The position numbers and the translations under genes are program-made. The notes beneath the pieces were generated by a model. The model searched no databases. It was not told the DNA's origin and was given only the letters and a program-made list of their open reading frames with translations. A stretch of DNA of 47,500 nt from an uncultured bacterium. Lineage in GTDB: Bacteria > Nitrospirota > Thermodesulfovibrionia > Thermodesulfovibrionales > Dissulfurispiraceae. The stretch lies in the NCBI GenBank assembly GCA_937949555.1, contig CALEDV010000052.1, forward strand, positions 1 to 47,500, read 5' to 3'. Below are positions 41,365-47,500 of this stretch, piece by piece. The stretch's first letter is position 1. Every line of letters starts with the position of its first letter.

Positions 41365-41730
41365 ATGCATAGAATACTCGTAATAGATGACGAAAAGGAT
41401 GTAGCGGAGTTGCTTAGGGTCTTTTTTTCTACCCTTGGTTTTGATTCCACCCTTTGTCATGAGGGCAAGTCAGCCTTGGAAGTTATAGGAACTCAGGAGT
41501 TTTTTGCAGTTTTTTGTGATTATAAGTTGCCTGATATCAATGGTGCCGAGATATTTAAGGAGTTAAAGGGGCGCATACAAGGTGCTATGCCTCATTTTGT
41601 GCTTATGACAGGTTCAATATTGGATGAGGATGTGGGCAATCTTGTGGATAGCGAAAAGATAAGGTTCTTACAGAAGCCCTTTCTTCTTGAAGACTTACAA
41701 TTACTAATCAAAGAACTAAAGGCAGGGTAA
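41365..41730 (+). CDS. Single-domain response regulator
   Basis: This 121-aa receiver domain has ILVIDDEKDVAELLRVFF, the acceptor Asp in FCDYKLPDINGAEIF, VLMTGS and FLQKPFLLEDL. The beta-4 region is unlike CheY, so it is probably not a motor ligand. It is followed after four bases by an HDOD gene, and the two may act as one split output unit. No DNA-binding or enzymatic domain is attached. Confidence 0.85.
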   Translation: MHRILVIDDEKDVAELLRVFFSTLGFDSTLCHEGKSALEVIGTQEFFAVFCDYKLPDINGAEIFKELKGRIQGAMPHFVLMTGSILDEDVGNLVDSEKIRFLQKPFLLEDLQLLIKELKAG

Positions 41731-41734
41731 AATT

Positions 41735-42580
41735 ATGAAACAAGAGGCCTTAGAGAAGATAATCCTTGAAACTATTGATATTCCGAGCCTACCACCTGTG
41801 GCAATGAAGGTGTTGCAGCTTATAAGCAACGATAGTTCATCCTTGGATGAGCTTGAAGACATACTGGAGAAGGATCAATCCTTTTCTGCAAGGCTTCTCA
41901 GGATTGCAAACTCACCTTACTATGGCAAAAACAGGAGCGTGGATTCCATCGGCAAGGCCATAATACTCATAGGATTCAACACGATGAAGTCCCTTGTGGT
42001 AGCAGCCTCTCTAAGGGACATGCATAGAAAGTTTGGTATCTTTGAACAGAAGTTATGGGAACATGGTCTTGCCGTATCCATAGCGGCCTCACAGATCGCT
42101 ACAGATACGAAGATGCTCAAGCCCGATGAGGCCTTGGTGTGCGGGCTGGTGCATGATATGGGAAAGATTGTCTTAAATACTAGCCTCTCGGATACCTATT
42201 CTATGGTTATCGAAAGGATCTATGCTGAACAAGGGCTGTCCTTTATAGACATTGAGAATGAGATGCTTGGTTTTAATCATTGCAATGTGGGAGGGCTTAT
42301 TGCAAGAAAATGGAAACTACCCAAGAACCTCGAAGCAGTTATTGAATTTCACCATACCGATAAGCCCCCTATTTTTGATGATCCCAGTTACGAGGCATCC
42401 TGTCAGTTAATAAGGATTGCTGATGCTATCTGCTTACATATAGGGATAGGCTTTAAGAGGGAGATAGATCTATACACCCTTGGCTTAGAGTATATCGGTT
42501 ACAATGAAAAACAGGTGCAGGACCTCATTGAAAGGGTCAAAAAGGCTTATGTGGAGCAGAAGACCTCTCTAATGGAGTGA
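41735..42580 (+). CDS. HDOD domain signalling protein
   Basis: The 281-aa protein is an HDOD domain (IDIPSLPPVAMKVLQLI, EDILEKDQSFSARLLRIANS, SVDSIGKAIILIGFNTMKSL) with the helical extension that includes GLVHDMGKIVL and EFHHTDKP. HDOD domains are non-catalytic relatives of HD phosphohydrolases that scaffold signalling complexes. Some affect c-di-GMP or chemotaxis outputs (GsmR/GsmB-type). It lies four bases after a receiver gene and overlaps an alternative GTG start of cheV by four bases. The interaction partner is unknown. Confidence 0.88.
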   Translation: MKQEALEKIILETIDIPSLPPVAMKVLQLISNDSSSLDELEDILEKDQSFSARLLRIANSPYYGKNRSVDSIGKAIILIGFNTMKSLVVAASLRDMHRKFGIFEQKLWEHGLAVSIAASQIATDTKMLKPDEALVCGLVHDMGKIVLNTSLSDTYSMVIERIYAEQGLSFIDIENEMLGFNHCNVGGLIARKWKLPKNLEAVIEFHHTDKPPIFDDPSYEASCQLIRIADAICLHIGIGFKREIDLYTLGLEYIGYNEKQVQDLIERVKKAYVEQKTSLME

Positions 42581-42606
42581 AAAATAATATTAACACAGGA
42601 GCCCCA

Positions 42607-43539
42607 ATGAATAATGTCCTTGAAGAGGTTGATAGACGGGCGAATCTTGCCCTTTCAAATCAGATGGAGATGCTGATCTTTTACCTCGCCGATAATCAGC
42701 TTTACGGCATCAATGTCTTTAAGATAATAGAGATCCTTGAATGCCCAAAGACCATGACTAAAATGCCCCTTGCAAACGAGGCTGTATGCGGGACTGTAGA
42801 TTTTAGGGGCAATCCTGTAACGGTTATAGACTTGGGTTTTGTTCTCGGGCTCCCACGGATAGATTACTCTGCACAGATTTGTTACATCGTGATTTGTGAT
42901 TATAACAACTCCATAAATGGCTTTCTTATTGTCAATCCTGATTCACTCATCAACAGGAGCTGGGAAGATATAAAGAGCCCCTCAGGGCTACTGACAAAAT
43001 CAGCCTATCTTACTGCCATTGCTTACACCGATAACAATGAGGCCATACAGATACTGGACATAGAAAAGGTGCTTGCCGAAATTATAGGCATAGACGATAC
43101 CCTATCAAAGGAGTTCATTCCCTCTCAGGATGAAATCAGCAAAGTCAGACACAATGTGCTTGTCATAGACGATTCAAAGACTGCCAGGCAATTAATGGAG
43201 ACTGTGCTTAATCAGATGGGAATTGGCTCTACAGCCTTTGACTCTGCCCTGAGCGCCATGGATATGTTTCAACAGAAACTCTCAGCAGGTGAAGATCTTA
43301 GAGGTCTTTATGGTTTGATTATATGCGACATAGAGATGCCCGGGATGGATGGATTCACCTTTGTGAGAAAGATGCGAGAAAATCCCGCCACCGCAGATAT
43401 AAAGATAATCCTTCATAGCTCGCTGAGCAATCCATCTAATAAGCTAAAGGCAGAGCTCGTAGGGGCCACTGATTTTGTCGCAAAGTTTAGGCCCGATGAG
43501 TTGGCTAAGAGGGTGCTCTATCATCTTGGATTGTCCTGA
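42607..43539 (+). CDS. cheV: Chemotaxis coupling protein CheV (CheW-receiver)
   Basis: CheV couples receptors to CheA and adapts through its phosphorylatable receiver. The product of about 310 aa has a CheW domain (MLIFYLADNQLYGINVFKII, CGTVDFRGNPVTVIDLGFVL) followed by a receiver (VLVIDDSKTARQLMETVL, ICDIEMPGMDGFTFV, FVAKFRPDELAK). I choose ATG 42607 because AGGAG lies six bases upstream. An in-frame GTG at 42577 would add ten residues and overlap the HDOD gene. With the CheW-CheZ fusion it is the second coupling protein in the cluster. Confidence 0.92.
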   Translation: MNNVLEEVDRRANLALSNQMEMLIFYLADNQLYGINVFKIIEILECPKTMTKMPLANEAVCGTVDFRGNPVTVIDLGFVLGLPRIDYSAQICYIVICDYNNSINGFLIVNPDSLINRSWEDIKSPSGLLTKSAYLTAIAYTDNNEAIQILDIEKVLAEIIGIDDTLSKEFIPSQDEISKVRHNVLVIDDSKTARQLMETVLNQMGIGSTAFDSALSAMDMFQQKLSAGEDLRGLYGLIICDIEMPGMDGFTFVRKMRENPATADIKIILHSSLSNPSNKLKAELVGATDFVAKFRPDELAKRVLYHLGLS

Positions 43540-43551
43540 ATCAGATTCTTT

Positions 43552-44574
43552 ATGAATAACAGATACAGAGCCATCATAAGGGCATTTAAAGACAAAGGGG
43601 TACTGATTATTGGAGACCTGATCCTTGATAGTTATATCTTTGGGAGGGTCAATAGGGTATCTCCTGAGGCGCCTGTTCCTGTAGTAGAGGTTACAGAAGA
43701 GGCCTATCGCCTTGGAGGGGCAGCCAATGTGGCGAACAATATCGCTGCCCTTGGCGGAAGGGTGACCCTTGCAGGCATAATTGGCAACGACAGTGGCGGA
43801 GAGGTCTTGAAGACCCTCTGCAATGACAAGGGCATATCAACAGAGGGATTCATTACAGAGGACAGGCCTACCACTGTGAAGACAAGGATCGTTGCCCATC
43901 AACAACAGATCACTCGAATTGATAGAGAAGACCCTTCACCGCTCAGTAAGTCTGTGGCCTCAAGGTTACTGACTTTTATCAAAAGAAACATATCTTATTA
44001 TGATGGCATAATCATATCGGACTACAAAAAGGGCGTAGTAGATGAGACCTTGGTGAGGACAGTAGTGAGAAACGCTCAGGGCCGATTCCTATCCTTAGAC
44101 CCAAAGACAGGCAATTTTCACTGCTATAAGGGTGTGTCCTTAATCACACCTAATCTCAAGGAGGCCTCTGAAGGCTCAGGCATCGACATAAGGGACGAGG
44201 CCACATTGAACAAGGCTGCCCAAAGCCTTATAAAGAGGCTCTCTTTGAAGTCACTGCTCATCACCAGGGGAGAAGAGGGCATGAGCCTGTTTGAGAGAGA
44301 CCCAGAGGGTAAGGACATTACAATGAGCCATATACCTGCCACTGCCCGAAAGGTCTTCGATGTCACCGGTGCAGGAGACACCGTCATAGCGGTCATGACA
44401 CTGGCCCACGTTAGTGGTGGCTCTTTAAGGGAGGCTGCAATAATGGCAAACTGCGCAGCAGGGATGGTGGTGGCAGAGGTGGGCACTGCCACGGTCAGTC
44501 CAGAGGGGTTATTACAATCCCTGTGTGCTACTGCTGGTAAAACCAATCTAACCTGCAGAAGAGCCCCTGATTAA
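43552..44574 (+). CDS. rfaE1: D-glycero-beta-D-manno-heptose-7-phosphate kinase
   Basis: This PfkB-family kinase phosphorylates heptose-7-phosphate at C1 for LPS inner-core ADP-heptose. The 340-aa product has GDLILDSYIFGRVNRVSPEA, YRLGGAANVANNIAALGG, LITRGEEGMSLF and the catalytic GAGDTVIAVMTLA. It holds the kinase domain only; the adenylyltransferase half of HldE is absent and must be separate. It follows cheV by 12 bases without a strong ribosome binding site, so it may share the transcript. It is evidence for an LPS-bearing outer membrane. Confidence 0.92.
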   Translation: MNNRYRAIIRAFKDKGVLIIGDLILDSYIFGRVNRVSPEAPVPVVEVTEEAYRLGGAANVANNIAALGGRVTLAGIIGNDSGGEVLKTLCNDKGISTEGFITEDRPTTVKTRIVAHQQQITRIDREDPSPLSKSVASRLLTFIKRNISYYDGIIISDYKKGVVDETLVRTVVRNAQGRFLSLDPKTGNFHCYKGVSLITPNLKEASEGSGIDIRDEATLNKAAQSLIKRLSLKSLLITRGEEGMSLFERDPEGKDITMSHIPATARKVFDVTGAGDTVIAVMTLAHVSGGSLREAAIMANCAAGMVVAEVGTATVSPEGLLQSLCATAGKTNLTCRRAPD

Positions 44575-44683
44575 AATCCCCTGGTGGCACAGGCATGGTG
44601 ATCTAAGACACCTCCTTAGCCTGAAGGGTATAGCCAAGACCTTTATCTATTTCTAACACATCATATCCCATGGACAGAACTAT

Positions 44684-45676
44684 ATGCCTCATGCAATAGC
44701 ACTATACTCTGGTGGTCTTGACAGTAGCCTGGCCATATTAACGCTACTTAGGCTTGGCGTGAAGGTGACGGCTGTGCACTTTATCACCTCCTTTGGTTGT
44801 GCTGTCTCAAGCAATGACCTTGTCAGACAGGCACAGAGGTATGGCTTTGAGCTCCTCACAGAGGATGTATCAGAGGAGTTTTTAGGGTTAGTTAAGAGAC
44901 CTCTCTTTGGTTATGGCAAAAACATGAACCCCTGTATTGACTGTAAGATAATGATGTTACAAAGGGCTGGGGAGGTCATGAGGCAAAGAGGCGCAGATTG
45001 TGTGGCCACAGGGGAGGTAGTTGGTCAACGCCCTATGAGCCAGCAGAGACATATCTTTAATCTAATGGAGAAGAAAACAGACCTTAAGGGTTATATACTT
45101 AGACCCTTGAGCGCCCTATTGCTGCCTCCGACTATAGTTGAACAACGAGGGGACATAGACAGAAAGAGGCTTTACGGATTCTCAGGCCGATCAAGAAAGC
45201 CGCAGCTGGCCCTTGCAGAGGAGCTTGGTCTTCTGGAGTATCCTGCCCCTGCAGGTGGTTGCCTGCTTACGGAACCAAATTATTCAGGCCGCCTGAGGGA
45301 GCTTTTAGGGCACGACCCCAATCCCTCACTTAGGGATATAGAGATGCTGAGGATAGGTCGTCACTTTAGACTGCCTGGGGGTAGTAAGCTTATTATAGGC
45401 AGAAATGAGCAAGACAACAGCAGACTTAGGGATTTTATATCTGAAGACACAATTGTGCTTGAGACCTTGGAGGTTAAGGGCCCCCTTTGTGTTATCACAA
45501 ATAGAATAGTCAGCGAAGAGGACCTTTTGAGGAGCGCTCATTTGTGTGCCCGTTATTCAGACGGCAGAGACAAAACATCAATTCCAGTGGCTGTAAGACA
45601 GGGAGATCATCTGAGAATAGTCAAGGCAAACCCCTTTGAGGGTGTGGGGTTACAATGCCTTATGATAAAGAATTAG
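44684..45676 (+). CDS. PP-loop ATP pyrophosphatase, ThiI/MnmA-like with NFACT-R-like C-terminal domain
   Basis: The 330-aa protein has an N-terminal PP-loop (LYSGGLDSSLAILTLLRLG) that adenylates a substrate, then NPCIDCKIMMLQRA and GADCVATGEVVGQRPMSQ as in tRNA thiolases. A Cys-bearing PAPAGGCLLTEPNYSGRLRE follows, and then a C-terminal part (IGRHFRLPGGSKLIIGRNEQ) like the NFACT-R_2 RNA-binding region. The likely role is thiolation of a tRNA uridine, but it is neither classical ThiI (no THUMP or rhodanese) nor classical MnmA. It stands alone, with 109 bases upstream that hold no clear promoter. The exact tRNA position is unknown. Confidence 0.7.
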   Translation: MPHAIALYSGGLDSSLAILTLLRLGVKVTAVHFITSFGCAVSSNDLVRQAQRYGFELLTEDVSEEFLGLVKRPLFGYGKNMNPCIDCKIMMLQRAGEVMRQRGADCVATGEVVGQRPMSQQRHIFNLMEKKTDLKGYILRPLSALLLPPTIVEQRGDIDRKRLYGFSGRSRKPQLALAEELGLLEYPAPAGGCLLTEPNYSGRLRELLGHDPNPSLRDIEMLRIGRHFRLPGGSKLIIGRNEQDNSRLRDFISEDTIVLETLEVKGPLCVITNRIVSEEDLLRSAHLCARYSDGRDKTSIPVAVRQGDHLRIVKANPFEGVGLQCLMIKN

Positions 45677-45692
45677 GTAAGGCCTAATAGGT

Positions 45693-47500
45693 ATGGAACA
45701 GGAAATACTTTATCTCTTTAATGTAAGCCTTGCAAGGCCATTTCTTGACCCGATCTTTAACCTTATCACAAACAAGGGCTATCTGCTTTTTTTGCCAATT
45801 CTTGTTTATATGGTGCTCCTTCAAAGGGATAGGACCTCAGCGGTTGTAAGCCTCGCCATTTTTTTTATAATCTTTGCCCTTAATGATTGGATATCCAATG
45901 AGCTCAAGTCCCTCTTTCAACGCCCTCGGCCATGCCTATCTATTGATTGGATTAGCAATACAATAGGCTGCTCCAATTCCTTTTCAATGCCTTCAAACCA
46001 CGCATCTAACGCCTCTGCAGCGGCAGCAGCCCTTTACTATTATATTGGCAAGGCAAAGACTTCTTTAAGGGTAGTTAGGACTTTGCCTATTGTTATTGCC
46101 CTTTTAATATCCCTTTCGAGGCTCTATTTAGGTGTGCATTATCCCTCAGATGTATTGGCAGGCATAATCATTGGCATCGCAGTTGCCTGTATTGTAATCA
46201 TTGCCTTTAAGGCGCTGCTATCCTATTACCAGAGAAGCCCTGTTGAGGCAGTCCTCTTGTTCCTTATTATAGGATCGAGTCTTTTCAGGATATATTACAT
46301 AAGGCATGGGGGGATGGACCTCAGTCCCGATGAGGCACATTATTGGGAATGGTCCCGCAGGCTCGACTGGAGTTATTACTCTAAGGGGCCATTAGTTGCA
46401 TGGATGATAAAGGCTGGCACATTAATATTTGGCAATACAGTAATGGCAATCAGACTCAATGCGGTAATACTTATGGCGCTTAGCGGTGTCATAATATACA
46501 AACTTACGAAGGATATGTTTATGGATGCCTTCCATGACCTTAGGCATTCTTACGGTACTGTCTTTGAAGGGTCTTTAGAACTCCTCTCAAAACAGGCTGG
46601 GCTTTTTGCCTTTGTATTGATTCAGACGATCCCCCTGTTTTCTGCCTTTGGCATTATATTCACCATAGACTCCCCGCTGATATTCTTCTGGACAGCATCG
46701 CTGTATCTGCTATGGAACATCAATGACACATCAAATCCTCTCAGACAATGGGCGTTGCTTGGGATTGCTGTGGGCTTAGGCATGTTAGCGAAATACACCA
46801 TGGTCTTTTTTATAGGATGCACCTTTATCTATCTCGCGCTCTATGATCGCAGGGCACTTCTAAAGCCCTATCCTTACGCAGGGCTTTTTGTGAGTATGGT
46901 GGTCTTTAGTCCAGTTATCCTTTGGAACTATAAGCATGACTGGGTCACGCTGAAACACACCGCCAATATGGCAAATATAAACGCTGGGCTGGTTATAGAG
47001 TGGAAGCATATAATTGAGTTTATCGCCTCTCAGATAGGGATAATATCACCACTGTTGTTTTTTATGTTGATGGCATCTCTTTTTAAGATAAGAGGGCTGA
47101 TACAGGGGAGGATCTCAGGATTTCTGCTGTGTTTTTGTATCCCTGTCCTGTTGTTCTTTCTGATTAAGTCTGTGCAGGGCAAGGTGCAGGCAAACTGGGC
47201 ACTGCCGAGCTACGTAGGGGCAATCATTGTCCTATCAATCGTATCTACATTCAAGATATTTATACAAGGCAATAAGGGTTATCTGAGGCTGCTCATTGTG
47301 GGTCTGGCATTGGCAGGGCTTATAAATATCCTTGGCCTTTATCCCCAACTGATTAATCTACCGCCCAAGTATGACCCCTCAGCAAGGCTCAGGGGCTGGT
47401 CAATGCTTGCTTCGGAGATAGACAATAATATCCTTAATAGACTTAAAAAGGATGTCCCATTAATTATCTTTACCCCTGATTATCAGCTCTCCAGCGAACT
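45693..47500 (+). CDS. PAP2 phosphatase-GT39/GT83 glycosyltransferase fusion (partial, runs off the end)
   Basis: The frame is open from ATG 45693 to the window end (over 600 codons). The first 180 residues are a PAP2 lipid phosphatase with all three motifs: KSLFQRPRP, SMPSNHASNA and SRLYLGVHYPSDVLAG. After a membrane segment comes an ArnT/PMT-like glycosyltransferase, seen in DLSPDEAHYWEWSRRLDWSY with the catalytic-type Asp-Glu and SKGPLVAWMIKAGTLIFGN, followed by many membrane segments. The fusion suggests undecaprenyl- or polyprenyl-phosphate recycling linked to lipid-linked sugar transfer, perhaps onto lipid A or a surface polymer. The start lies 16 bases after the PP-loop gene. Confidence 0.85.
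   Translation, partial: MEQEILYLFNVSLARPFLDPIFNLITNKGYLLFLPILVYMVLLQRDRTSAVVSLAIFFIIFALNDWISNELKSLFQRPRPCLSIDWISNTIGCSNSFSMPSNHASNASAAAAALYYYIGKAKTSLRVVRTLPIVIALLISLSRLYLGVHYPSDVLAGIIIGIAVACIVIIAFKALLSYYQRSPVEAVLLFLIIGSSLFRIYYIRHGGMDLSPDEAHYWEWSRRLDWSYYSKGPLVAWMIKAGTLIFGNTVMAIRLNAVILMALSGVIIYKLTKDMFMDAFHDLRHSYGTVFEGSLELLSKQAGLFAFVLIQTIPLFSAFGIIFTIDSPLIFFWTASLYLLWNINDTSNPLRQWALLGIAVGLGMLAKYTMVFFIGCTFIYLALYDRRALLKPYPYAGLFVSMVVFSPVILWNYKHDWVTLKHTANMANINAGLVIEWKHIIEFIASQIGIISPLLFFMLMASLFKIRGLIQGRISGFLLCFCIPVLLFFLIKSVQGKVQANWALPSYVGAIIVLSIVSTFKIFIQGNKGYLRLLIVGLALAGLINILGLYPQLINLPPKYDPSARLRGWSMLASEIDNNILNRLKKDVPLIIFTPDYQLSSE

Noticed and set aside
44590-44606. TGGCAC-like sequence before the PP-loop gene resembling a sigma-54 -24 box
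   Set aside because: The required GC at the -12 position is absent (GT instead), so the invariant GG-N10-GC rule fails.

Overview
The window (47.5 kb) looks like a chromosomal piece of a motile Gram-negative anaerobe. It encodes Hfq, an LPS heptose-pathway kinase, a polar-type flagellar export and regulator set (FlhF, FlhG, FliA), selenocysteine synthase, and a very large acyl-CoA-dehydratase-activase-like protein. The gene mix and protein style fit Nitrospirota (Thermodesulfovibrionia-like) or a deltaproteobacterial relative. This is an inference from family recognition only, because there is no rRNA or phylogenetic marker gene here. I saw no tRNA, rRNA, CRISPR array or intact insertion sequence.

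Layout. (1) About 1-10.5 kb, all minus strand, is a metabolic block: a PLP amino-acid decarboxylase, thymidylate kinase, a MetE/UROD-like methyltransferase, a 30-codon bS22/mS38-like gene, a 1398-aa twin-domain activase, a CMD-like protein, a PurH formyltransferase without the IMP cyclohydrolase half, and SelA. (2) About 10.6-14.2 kb, plus strand: an AlaC-type aminotransferase, hfq, a SurA-N/PpiD-like chaperone, a decayed stretch and a CgeB-like glycosyltransferase. (3) About 14.3-17.9 kb: a signalling module made of a catalytically degenerate HDOD-AAA(sigma-54 activator-like) protein, a REC-PP2C-HATPase protein and a small STAS protein, which together look like a partner-switching system. (4) About 18.0-27.8 kb: a good sigma-54 promoter followed by fliL-fliM-fliN-fliO-fliP-fliQ-fliR-flhB-flhA-flhF-flhG-fliA. 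(5) About 27.9-43.5 kb: a chemotaxis cluster (HEAT protein, cheR, two cheY, cheA lacking a P2 domain, a cheW-cheZ fusion, a PstS-like periplasmic binding protein with a decayed tandem copy, an MCP, cheB, an MCP with a degenerate CZB domain, a receiver protein, an HDOD protein, cheV). (6) About 43.5 kb to the end: a heptose-7-phosphate kinase, a PP-loop tRNA-thiolase-like protein, and a PAP2-GT39/83 fusion running off the end.

How the parts may work together. The sigma-54 operon delivers the C-ring, export gate, assembly regulators and sigma-28. A sigma-28-like promoter after cheWZ may then drive the late chemoreceptor genes. The partner-switch module lies just upstream of the flagellar operon and resembles the HsbR/HsbA arrangement known from Pseudomonas, so it may tune sigma-28/FlgM or sigma-54 activity. 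The most novel-looking items are the degenerate AAA protein within that module, the CheW-CheZ fusion, the binding-protein/MCP pairing, and A-R-N triplet tracts covering the ribosome binding site just after hfq.
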